64,000 bases of DNA from Ancylostoma caninum (Eukaryota; Nematoda; Chromadorea; Rhabditida; Ancylostomatidae). The stretch covers positions 3,906,001 to 3,970,000 of the forward strand of contig JBAJFG010000492.1 of assembly GCA_037903475.1 (NCBI GenBank). The letters run 5' to 3'. Positions 25,928 through 36,713 of this stretch are shown in pieces; the stretch's first letter is position 1, and every line of letters starts with the position of its first letter. Position numbers and translations under genes: made by a program. The notes under the pieces were generated by a model. The model did not search any database and was not told the origin of the DNA. It was given only the letters and a program-made list of their open reading frames with translations.

Positions 25928-26113
25928 TATTAGGGTGTAAAACTATAAATGCGCGTTTGTGAGCCGGACAAAAATTATTTCAAAAATGGTGATACAACAA
26001 CTCGGCCTAGATGCGCCATGAATTGCTCTTTCAGGAAGTATCAAATATTGGTCACTGACGAATCCATTAAGGCAGTAGAAAACAGCGTACATCCATAGTC
26101 TTACACCCTAGTA
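25928..26113. mobile_element. Small TA-flanked MITE (mariner-like ends)
   Basis: A 186-bp element with TA at both ends and imperfect inverted repeats: left TATTAGGGTGTAAAACTAT, right (complement) TACTAGGGTGTAAGACTAT. No coding sequence inside. Confidence 0.65.
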
Positions 26114-26488
26114 ATTATGCGCTCGGTGCCGAGTATTGGAGCGCACCATTGGTGGATGTGAGCAATAAATATTTATATTTATTATCTATTATTATATGTA
26201 TATATGTATATTATTTATTATACCAATATTGTTTATCACACTTTTCAAAGCTTTATCATACAGTAGACCATTTTGTAACTGTATGCAGATGCTGAGCTAA
26301 GTGACTGGTAATTTTTATCAGTTGAGTTTAGTCAGCAGAGACCATTTCATAAAATAACGCTGAGCAAGTCAGTTTCACCTGGATTAGAATATCCAAGAAT
26401 TCGTCCAGCCACCTATTGTATATATTGGTATTGGAAATGCTAAGTTTCTTAACGAATTTCAAAATTCAAATTCATCACTGCGTCCATC

Positions 26489-26516
26489 ATTTTCCAGAAC
26501 CGCAGTTCTGGAAAAT
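26489..26516. other. Perfect 12-bp stem hairpin
   Basis: ATTTTCCAGAAC, loop CGCA, then GTTCTGGAAAAT. The stem is uninterrupted. No poly-T follows directly. It could be a structured RNA element, a cruciform or a recent small inversion. Confidence 0.6.
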
Positions 26517-27399
26517 GCTATAGTAATGCTATTTATTATGCATACATAGCTAAAAGCCATTTCCATTTTATTTCATATGATTTTCTATCACCAGCGGTAC
26601 GGTTCAACTCCTCCGATTGCTAGAATTTCTCATCATTCTGTACTAACTTTGAGAATTTTTCTTCCCAAGATCTTTATCTGTTTCAACTTCTTGAACTGAG
26701 CCACTACTTAATTTTATTTGCAATATTATGTGCATGCGTAGAAATTTCGACCACTTCTTCTCAACGAATCCCTAAATGTCAGACGATAGCAATACACTAA
26801 ACCTTCGAATTTTCTAACACTTTAAGGAGATTGCTATCAATTCAGTATTTTTTCCTTTTTCAAATCCCACAAGATAACTATTCGGATATACTGATCATAA
26901 GAATTCGTGAAAGGACGAAAAATGAATAATGGCTTCATGCATTCCACATTGCTAGAAATATGGCGCATATATTTAAAAATTCTGTTGCGTACATGCAGTA
27001 CCACATTCCTGATTCCCTAACGCCGATAAAGTATTTACTGAATTCATTACCTTTTATTTCTCGGGTCGTTTCTTCTTAATGTCTCGCTTTCCAAATTTTC
27101 GAGGACTCATAAAGGTGAACTTTCCTCCCAACCTCCCGATCTTTTGGATGTTTGAATTTTCTATTACAAGGCGTCTTAAACAAGGACTGTCCTTAGTATT
27201 TACACAGTATGAGCATTAATAACTACAACAGAACTAATAGGAAGTACGGTTTTTCTTTGAGAATGTGTACTAGTCCGAAGTACTGTTTATACTAATTAAT
27301 TTGTTTGAGACATGCGTCATTGTTGACATCACATTGGTTTTCACTGCGGGACGAAGGTTTCAAGCTTGAAAAACTAGATGGCAGAGGTGGATAATGGAT

Positions 27400-27671
27400 G
27401 CCGTGAGGGATGCGACTGCCTGTAATTTCCACCTAGGCATGGGTTTATTTCTGGATGAAACATGTCTTGGGAGATGGATTGGCCGATGAGGAAATGTGGA
27501 ATACCAACACAGATATCCTGATTTGACACCAATTCTACTCTTCAGGGAATCGGACGGTGTATTGCTGTCAACGGCGGCCATTTAAAAAGCGCTAACCCTT
27601 CACGATTACTTCTAAAAGCGTTGCAGTTAACAAAGCTCGAACAGTGTGAACAATATTTTGGAACACTCTGT
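27400..27671 (+). pseudogene. Mariner-superfamily transposase fossil (C-terminal part)
   Basis: The plus strand shows, in one frame, FLDETCLGRWIGR then a TGA in place of an Arg codon, then GNVEYQHRYPDLTPILLF. That is a decayed version of the mariner-type region with the last catalytic aspartate (PDLTP). In another frame GRCIAVNGGHLK resembles the transposase C-terminus. The normal spacing between these parts is missing, so there has been a deletion and a frameshift. The sequence GGAACACTCTGTA at 27659-27671 may be the 3' terminal repeat; the 5' end was not found. Confidence 0.6.
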
Positions 27672-28167
27672 ATTCTGAGTTCATTCACTAAACCATTTGT
27701 TGATTCAAGACAAATCTGAATTTTACCGAACCGTTACTATAAAATGAGGTTATGTATGCAATCTGAGAACTCAGTTTCATAGTACTTTTGAGTATAGCTT
27801 GTGTGCTCTAAATAACGCTCCAGAACCTTTATGTGCAGGTAGAAAATATTCATCCTACGTCAAATCTCAATGAATAAATAATTCTGTCCTCAATAATTCT
27901 GCCATCACGTAATCAAATGTATTAAATATTACATGTACCTATACACTTTCTTACATTAATCTTTTACTGCTACCCATGCAAAGACTTTCAATCGAGTTGC
28001 TTAAACACTATCTGATTAGAGTGAAAATTTGTCTGATTGGAAATCCGGAAAAAAAGAGGAAAGATGAATCGTGATTGGTTGAATTCCTTTGTTTTTGCAA
28101 AGAGGAGGCAGGTCGAACCATTCAATTTTTAGTGGATGCGAAGCGTTGGGCCTGGAGAAGTGGGTGG

Positions 28168-28222
28168 GGCCGAGTGCTGCGATTGGTCAATTCCTCCATT
28201 TGACCAATCGCAGATCTCGGCC
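28168..28222. promoter_or_regulatory. CCAAT-containing palindrome
   Basis: GGCCGAG...CTGCGATTGGTCAA (28168-28190) pairs with TTGACCAATCGCAG...CTCGGCC (28200-28222): 7-bp and 14-bp perfect stems separated by a 2-nt internal bulge and a 9-nt loop. Each arm contains a CCAAT box (one per strand). It lies beside a CpG-rich patch. It may be a bidirectional promoter element or the core of a MITE; it is also found just outside the TTAA element that starts at 28272. Confidence 0.5.
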
Positions 28223-28271
28223 GCATCGCCCTCTCCGGACATAACACCGCAAACTTCTCCATAGCAGCCGA

Positions 28272-28717
28272 TTAACACGTTCGCGACAGAGTCGATTTCG
28301 AGCGAACCGCCGCGTGCGACACTCGCGTTTTTGGATGCTTGGGTGCCGTGCTCCACCGGTCGTGCACGTGACCCCACGGGGTAGTAATTTTTAAGTTCCA
28401 TGTAGAACGCTAACTTCTTTTATAGAAATTTTCTTCTCGGCCGTACTTCGTGAGAGTGCGTTCCCATGTCTGATGTTTATAGATTTGTTCTTGTTAGGGT
28501 TTTTCTAAACGTTCACTGATCTCTTAGCTGTCCCAGTTCGAAATACCAATGAAAAAGTTGGAGAACATGTCTGCTTTGCCCACTTCGTGTATAGAAGACT
28601 TGTACGTCTGCTAGTACATTACCACATAGGAATTAGCCAATTAAGAACGCTTCAGCAAGATATGACGTTAAATAGGACGTGTTCGGCCGGCAGTTCACGT
28701 AGTCGCGAACGTGTTAA
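28272..28717. mobile_element. piggyBac-like MITE (TTAA-flanked)
   Basis: A 446-bp segment bounded by perfect 16-bp inverted repeats TTAACACGTTCGCGAC and its complement, each with TTAA outermost. Duplication of TTAA with a CAC terminus is the piggyBac signature. Inside are CpG-rich sequence next to the left end and AT-rich sequence further in; no transposase. Confidence 0.75.
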
Positions 28718-29457
28718 CGATTGACCATCGCTTAAAATCCCCAGCACTCTATCTAATTTCCAATTTCAATTTCCTCCATCTTGGTCCCTCCAGAATCAGA
28801 GAGGGTCAATTTAAGCATAAGGTTCCGGTGGCAGAAATTCAGGACATACTGACGTTCTCTCCTCAGTCCATGCTTAGTCCATGCTTTCAAACTGCTGCCA
28901 GGTGAAAGCGCGTTGAAACTTTATTTGCAATTTTTCAAAAAATTAGCAGGTATGACATCGAGCGGGGTGGTTGATAGTGTCACCTACCTTGTTACTGTCC
29001 AATTAATGTGTTTATGCTTTCATTATTTGTTTCCATTGCATGTTCTACAATACCACAAATACAAAAATAACACAGGTGAGAAGACTACGAAACGCAATTC
29101 AGGAATTTTCCGCGAGATCCCATCGCTTGGGTCCATAATTAATTGTCCAGTGCGTTAACCACCATGAAATGTTGTAACTTTCATAGTTTCATGGTAATTA
29201 TTCTTGGCGGTCAATATTCTCATACATACCGTTCCTTGTTAGGCAAAGCTTCAAACCAGGTAGGTTCCGATTTGCTGAGATAGCCTCTTGCATTTCCCTT
29301 GTGAGATCTGTGAAGGTCATTCGAATTCTAACTAGCTCTAATCCTCATTCTCTAGCAATCTCAAGAGCAATGATGGAGAGCCAGAAAGGGCCGATTATGT
29401 AATGCTGGTTTTTTTCTCTGCTATGCTATTGAAGCGAATTCAAATGCAAGAGCCCAC

Positions 29458-29510
29458 CTGATGGCTAATAATGTCAGGTGCACATGTGGCTAATAATGTC
29501 AGGTGCACAG
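29458..29510. repeat. Two-copy 23-bp tandem repeat
   Basis: GGCTAATAATGTCAGGTGCA occurs twice in succession, separated by CATGT. A simple local duplication. Confidence 0.8.
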
Positions 29511-32431
29511 AAATCACGAAAATTTTCTGGTTATTCTGGAGTATCCTGATGAAAGCAAAATGCTGTTCTTGAGCGCATTATTGGCCCTAAAATCAGTAGA
29601 TGAACCGTCGTGAAAAGCAAAGAGATCTCCGGGATATTTCTGACTGTTCTCCATGTAATCCAGAACTATTCTAAACCATATGCCACTTAGCACATCACGG
29701 GTGTGTCAATTAAAGCAATCTTTCTCGCTTCTTTACGTCGCAATCCACTGAATTCTTCAAAAGAATTGAGCTCCTGGCTGGAGTATGTATGGTGAAAGCT
29801 CACCGACTAGATACTTATTAGTGTCTCAATTTTAATAAAACAGAATTTTGAAGACATTCAAACTCCAGAATTAGTGTTGCGATCCGTTGCTGTGTTAACC
29901 CTGAGTTGTATATGCAAAAATAGAAAACCGAACGCTCAGCAAAAAGGAAACCTTTTTACCCCAGCTCATAAATGTATGTAGCTATTCTAATTTTTTTCTA
30001 GTTCTCCTGATGTATTTCTTATGTGAAGAGATGATAAAGAATTTCTGTAAATGAATCTAAACTGTTATAAATCTCCTCATTAATAGCAAATCAAAAGAAA
30101 ATTACACAATAATGTATGAAGTCATCTTATATATAAAATTATGCTTTATCTCACTCACATGTTAACATTATCGAGACCGGTTTACAGATGTTACAAAATC
30201 GATTTTAACTACTTACTCATCGGTTTATTCCTCATCAGAAGGGATTTGTTGCATGTGGACGACAACCAAATACATACGATATATGTATGTAAAAACAAGG
30301 TGCGAGAAATTTTGTGGTTGTAAGGAGTCTTGAGGTTTTCGAATAGAGAGTTAGCACTGCTGAATCTGGATTTGGGTAAATATACAACATTTTGGGCCAA
30401 TCATTCAATTCTGGATGATCTAATTTATTTATTTCTACAGGAAGTGTTCGAAAAGATGTGTAACTTCCCAAATTTCAGAATATTGGAGTTTCGTCGCTTT
30501 GTTTTGGGCGGAAGTACTTTGAGAAAAGGCTGTAATCCTTCTTCGGAGGAGAATAGAAAAAATCGCTGTAAAATTATATAAAATATAAAATATATTACAG
30601 AAAAAACAAATAAAAATATACTATAGAGAATGGAAAAATCCCTGTAGTGTACGGGGCTTTTAGCATTGACGAAAAATTTGGTGGTAATGAAAATAGCAGA
30701 TAAAAAAAAGAATTTTAGTGTAATTTGGAGCGTTTTCATATCATACGATGTTCACTATCCTCCACTGAACAAAAGGCAAAATGGTAACAGGAAATGTCTC
30801 CCATCTGTTAGAAGTGAGGCCCCTGAGACATCAGAAATAAGTCGTAGACTGTGGCGCGCCAGTATTTCCGTGGAATTCATGCCCTTTTTTGAGGTGCTTT
30901 TCCGAGGAATCCAAATTCTTCTTGGATTCCTATTAAACCTATGGTACGGCGAAAACCTACTAACCCGGTTGACGGGCTTCTGGGGCGATTGATTCGATAC
31001 CCGGAAAAAAGTATTAGGTAGCAGAATTTTATATTTCATTGGTCCTGAACCAGACGTAACCCAAGCGCTTCGGCGCTCTCCTTCTTTAGCGTCCGAGAAC
31101 GGACTCCCAATTGAGTTCTATCTCGAGGGAGTACATGTTCTTTGGAGCCACAACACGTGTTGTTACGTATTTTGGGTAATTAGTAGTGTCTGGCTTGAGA
31201 CTAAGACTTTGTTCGGTTCCATTTTTCACCAGGCTAGCGCTCAGACGGCCTGCTGTTTCGCAAACGTTGCCTCCCCCGTTTTCGTCCACAAGCTCACGGC
31301 ATTATTTCCTAATCAAAACCTGGGTGTTTTGAGGAAAGGAACGATTTCAAAGACGAATACGAATCGCACTGTTTTCAACGACGCGACTGCCTTGTTGCCA
31401 CGGAGGCACTCATACAGCCGTCATAACACCGTCCGACATCATTTAATGACAGAAAATAGAACGGGTATTGCTGTTATATTAGGACAGGAAGTATTTACGC
31501 ACGAGATAGCCATGATGTCAGCTATCTGGCGAGGCACAAAAGTGGTTCTTAGAGCAGGCGGCACTATGAAATTGTTGAAAATACTTATTTTCGTAGTTAT
31601 ACGTTTTACAATCAAATGGTTTTGCTAGTCGCTTTTTTAGAACGGATTTGGACTTAAAAATTGTTGAAAAGGAAGAGATTCGCGGGAGATTTCTAAAAAA
31701 TTTGTACAAGTATACATATAAAAAACTATTCAAAAGGAACAGATTAGCCGGAGATTCCTTAGAAATTTGTATGAGTATACAGATGAAAGGCAACATTCCA
31801 ACGTTTGCTGTAAAAAAATGGTTCGAATTGTATGTGTCTCAAACCTGACCAATTGTTATCTAACTGAAGTTAAAGACCAGCGTGTACTATAAATGTATTA
31901 ATTGCCCGAATACATTATTCACTTCATTCTTCTTTGCCAAATTTCAAGTTCAACGCAACGTTATATGCCTAGAAGCAGTAAATATGCAATGGATTCTCGG
32001 AATTTTTAGCTTGGCTAAATTAACATCTAGTTTGACAATACAAACCTAACAATATGAAGCCTTTTGTGTCCCCAGAAGTCCTACCACAAAGATGAACTGT
32101 ACATTTTCTTCTCTCTATAGAAAAAAAAACCACAAACTCCTTAAAAATATCTCGAATATCAAAAAAGGGATCTGAGATGGAGACCATGAATTTCTCTACT
32201 ACACGATATTGACTGGACCGAATTTTTCCTACCCATCCCAAGCCTCGTAAATGTTATGTTCAATAGTGCATTGACAAAAGTAACAATTGACTCTTTCTCT
32301 ATTTTTATGCCTTTTTTATTGACCAGGCTTGGAGTTAGGCTTAGGCTTGGGGTAAGACATTTCAAATATTCAAACAAAAGCAAAGAACTTCCAAGAGAAA
32401 GCTACACAGACTTTGTGTGTTTTACCTCCAG

Positions 32432-32964
32432 AGCATTTCTGCTCACCGTTCACGCTCTTTCTCTTCCGAAATCAATCTGGCTGGTCGAAATGGCGCTCTT
32501 ACAACTCAAATGGATTGTTATGATGTCTGCACACTTCCTAACGTCGGATTTTCCGTGGGAACCAACCAACATTGGCAAATGATGGTAGAGATCCAATCTC
32601 AGCAATTCTCTCAATCCAAGCAAATTTCATTGCCACATACTCAAGTCCCAATCCATTGTATGGGCTATAATCCACATTTAATGTTGTTTTTATGGTTTAT
32701 TCTGAAACAAATCCTGGGGCAACATTTGCGATTAACCGCGCGTGGGTGTCATTACATTCGTACATTTTGCCTGATTTCGTCATGGCTATTTTTTAGACTA
32801 TGTAAAATGTTGCTGAATACAGTGAAATTGAGAAAGAAGGTTATATTGGATCTTGTGAAAAAAATATTGAAGTCTCTAAAAATTTAGAAGAAGAGACAGG
32901 AGGTTCAGCGCTCCTGGAGCAACAAAAACACTGCACTTTTTATGACGATGTGATGTTGATGATG
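32432..32964 (+). CDS. Candidate exons of unknown gene
   Basis: 32432-32584 is a 153-bp block open in phase 0 at both ends, with an acceptor (ACCTCCAG) and a donor (GTAGAG); it reads SISAHRSRSFSSEINLAGRN and continues to HWQMM. 32888-32964 follows an acceptor (AAATTTAG), reads EETGGSALLEQQKHCTFYDD... and ends at a good GTGAGC donor. Their phases do not join directly, and neither matches a family I know. They may be exons of an unrecognised gene, or chance. Confidence 0.25.
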
Positions 32965-35900
32965 GTGAGCATCTCAAAGCTGCATTTTCGTGGATGATGT
33001 GAACATTCCTGGACCTAGGACCATGGTTCACAGACACTCAGCAGCAGAGCTTGTCGAAATCCAGTGAAATAGAAAAAGAAAAATAATAATTGTAACCTCA
33101 AAGCAACTTTAAGGTTCTGCAGCGTCTGACTTTGTGGAATTTTTGGAAACTTATATATTGTGCCCTTAATTTGACGGAAAGATCAGCAAACTTAAAAAGA
33201 AGAAGTTCTGCAAACTTCCAAAGCCAAAAACTTTCCTGGATTCTGCCACTTGAAGTCCAATGGATTACCTTCATTCACAATTTCCCTCACGTTTTATTTC
33301 GTACACAAGAAGCAAAGAAGCTTTTCCACGAGATGTGTGTGTAGCCCTTTAACAATAGCAAGTGAACATCGCAAGCTTACTAGAAATTCCATTCGGCTAA
33401 TGGGAAACATTTCCATTATGTCATGGTGTGCTTGCAATTTTTGCTGTGATGTTACTTCTGCTTACTGCTATGGTGATTCTTCTCTGTGAATGCTTTCCAT
33501 TAAATAAACAAGCACCATTAACTCGCATGTTCCATTTCAACATGGAAAATAGTTAGTGAGACATCAGAGAAGAAAAGAATGCAGAAGAGTGTGTGGTAAT
33601 TAGCGAGGCGATGAGAAAGGCAGGAAGTGGCCAGAGTTACTCAACTATGTATCGTCAGTTTTTGAACAGATCACAGTAGAAACATACATACACATACATA
33701 AATACGCATACTACATGCTACAATAAAAAAATAAACAAAATATAACTAAGAATACTAAAAGATAATATAAATAAAAATATAAATGAAAATGCTGAAATGA
33801 AATAAACAAAAATGCGACAATACGCATACTACACGTGCATGCTACGGATTTTTGGTGCTGTGCTTCGGAGGCCTAAGATGAATGAGAAACTTCTCTTCCG
33901 GAAAAGTCAGAAAAAGAGTATGTTTTATGATAGCATTTTGTGGAAAAAAGCCGTATTCGACTGACGTGAACCTCTCATTTTTTTTGTTTATTCTTACTTT
34001 TTCAACTTGAATGAGTCTCGTCACCAATTATGTGAGAAGCCTTGCAATAAGACCCCGTGTAAAATCCATTTGCTCCAGCGCATTTGTCAGAAACTCAGAA
34101 ATGTGAGTCTTCTCACTTTCTGCTCGAGCGTGTTCGTTTTCGAGCCTAATAAGAAGTCGTTCACTGAAGTACAAACACACTTCACAGCCAATTATTCTCA
34201 CAAATAATTATAAGCGTCACCTCGTGTCGCGAGAAGAGAGTCTGTCATGAATCGATGAGCATATTCACTGGTTTGCAGTTAACAAAATGGAATCAAACAT
34301 AGGCGAAAAATGTGCTGTCCTTTTCGTTACGGATTATCTGGACTTCATTGCTGGCTCTGTTTTCGGTTCGAATCTCTCCCTTTAAAATGAGAAGTGCAGG
34401 TCGTTAATGGTTACGCCGAAGGGCCGCGTCCAATGAGGTGTGCGAGAAGACGTCGGCTTCTAACCGAACAGTGTAGCAACGAGTCGTTTTGTAGTAAGTA
34501 GTGCATACATAAAATATTATTTTGAAGACAATTGTTGACTGACGGCGACACCGGCCGCCATTGTTCTTCATTCATGGCTTGCGCAGAATTTTTTGTGCAT
34601 TTTTGCATTACGGACACCGTCTCCCTAAATCATTCTTCTAGGAAAGTGCAACGGCATTGTCCCTTTTTCCAGTATGAACTTTCTTTCATCAGTTCCACAC
34701 CAGCTTTAAATTTCATTGAAATGTCATTAATGTCCTCGCCAGCGCCCCTAGAGGACTATTTCATTCGTGTTTTCCAGTCTGAGCATTCGTGGATATGCTT
34801 ACTAACCGTCTCTGACACTCTGAGAAAATAACTTTAGTCGAATTATGATATGGCCCGGGGGATGTGTGTGTGCTAGCTGCCCACATTTGATTATGAAACC
34901 CCGTTTTATTATCTGCTGGTGCGCTGGGGGTGTGGCTTGAGGCAGTGGCATGAGGGCAGCGCGACTCCGGCCGGCCCGACGGAAGATGTGAGTTTTCGAG
35001 TATTCATCGTTCTCTTTTTCGAGTGCTAAAGGAGTTTTTGCTTCATTCACTAGCTTCGAAACATCATTACTCACAGCCCTGTCCAAAAGACCGCAGAATT
35101 CCTCGCTAATCTCAGCTATGACCTATTATGCGAATTCTGTTTCTGATTACTTCTCAAAAAATCGTCCAAAGAGCAGCTGCTCGGAGAAATACACCCTATT
35201 CCAATAACTTCGCATAATACTTCTCCACTACTAGAGTAAACAAACTGTTAGAACACTCGAATCCCACCTCGGTGTCGGTTGCTACTTTACGTAATTCCTT
35301 GCTCCGTGGACAATCCAAGTGTTCCGGATTCATTGGTGAAAACGCTTGAACTTTCTGCTCTCACCCTTAGCCAACTCTTCCTGGTTGCTAAGTTAACTCC
35401 ACCATTTGTCCTCACGAGCTCTGAATACCATTAAAACTGATGGAAGAGGAGCTTGAAAAGTGTGAATTTGCTCACCTCACTATGTTTCGAAATCCTTGTT
35501 GTGAAGTTGTCATGGAGCTGGAGAAGTCCTCGAAAATTAATTGAGAAAAAACTGGTAGTAGGACAGTACTGCTTGTTGATAGAAAAATGATGCAGTCGTC
35601 CACCTATTCCCTTGGAAAATGGTAGTCTGAAACTTGAGAAGTCTAGTACTGTAGTAGGAACTTCAGTTATCTACCAAATTCCCGTTTTCTATGCCTGAAC
35701 ACTCATGGAATATCTGAGAATGTCGTTTCTGGGAGAATGTTACATTGCGCGGAAATCTACTAATCTTCCAGAAAAAAGTATTATCCATACATATGAAGCA
35801 GAGAATCCACGATTATAACATGTTTTCTCTACAATAATATGGTCCAAATTCTCAGCAATTTTGCACCCTAGCTGACATCCAATGTAGCTCTACATTAATC

Positions 35901-36308
35901 CCCGAATTCGTGCCATTTGAAGTATTCCTTAATTACTTTCCTCAGCATGAAATGAAGTAATACTCTCTGACATCTACAGCTAATAACGACCAGATGTGTG
36001 AGTCCAGTGGGAGTTTTCCTATGCCGTCAACTAGTTATTGCCTTCGCATTGCACCTGATTTTGAAATGAGGCTTTAAAATGCTAAATTACTGCTTTGCTT
36101 ACCGAAATCGAAGAAACGTGGTGCGTTCGTCGACGAGCGACTCTGTTGACGTCTACGTCGTCGAGACAAGCACAGTTGCGTTACAATGCATAGTTCAATG
36201 AATGTTTATTTACATTGTAACACGTTCGTCTGGGCCTGTTTCCTCTCGTCACGCTCTCCTCACTTTTCCAATTATAGCGTCCCGGTGAGGCGCTGTCTGT
36301 TAGCGTCG

Positions 36309-36316
36309 TGACGTCA
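36309..36316. promoter_or_regulatory. CRE-type palindrome in CpG-rich patch
   Basis: TGACGTCA, the full palindromic ATF/CREB site, within GTCGTGACGTCACACGAC. It lies in a CpG-rich block (36115-36360) that also has a GTTACAATG...CATTGTAAC hairpin (36180-36221). The block is about 4.2 kb upstream of the first secure exon of the BAIAP3-like gene and could be an alternative promoter or enhancer. Confidence 0.35.
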
Positions 36317-36503
36317 CACGACAATTTTGAAGCGACACTCGGAAATGACACTCGATATGTATACGGAAGCGGTCTTCGCTCTTACGCTAAGTTTACTACA
36401 GATGTTTTACTACTGCGTAGTAATTTCCAGACTAGAAACGCAACTTAGTCTGAATTGATTAATTGTCAGTGGCTGACGTATGCGTATCAGTGATAATACC
36501 ATC

Positions 36504-36713
36504 CAGGGATGAGTTTCGAAAGTTCGAAAGTTTTTGTATTCTGACGTCATGCGAGCTTTTTACTTCTAGATTTTTGGAAGATTTCCAGTACATAGTTGAA
36601 TTACGCCAACCTATACACATGCTGTTTTGACCTCTTTAAATTTTGTCAGGTTTCGAACTTCCTCCAACTTCTGACTTCTGGTCTCAGGTAATACTTCCGC
36701 TCATTCCCGCTGA
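36504..36713. mobile_element. Diverged copy of the 2258 hAT-type MITE
   Basis: Starts CAGGGATGAG and runs collinear with the element at 2258 (shared blocks such as GCGAGCTTTTTACTTCTAGA and CTTCTGACTTCTGGTCTCA), ending near CTCATTCCCGCTG. The right end is diverged and no exact target duplication is left, so this is an older copy. Confidence 0.6.

Larger units (their letters stand above)
21727..28167. other. Unassigned region, possibly first intron of BAIAP3-like gene
   Basis: No convincing coding exon. Holds the 360-bp tandem duplication, two C runs, the 25.9 kb MITE, the 26.5 kb hairpin and the mariner fossil. If the exon at 21569 belongs to the downstream gene this is intronic. Confidence 0.45.

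Noticed and set aside
28129..28401. 90-codon minus frame in CpG-rich DNA
   Set aside because: Open because it is GC-rich; it runs across a palindrome and the left end of the TTAA element, which explain the sequence better.
31209..31628. 139-codon plus frame and overlapping minus frame (31086-31289)
   Set aside because: No recognisable motif on either strand; near a probable dispersed repeat at 30.8-31.0 kb.
34355..34385. GGTTCGAATCTCTCCC as a tRNA T-arm
   Set aside because: Only the B-box-like piece is present; no acceptor, D-arm or anticodon arm could be placed. The same applies to GGTTCGATCCAG at 18358.
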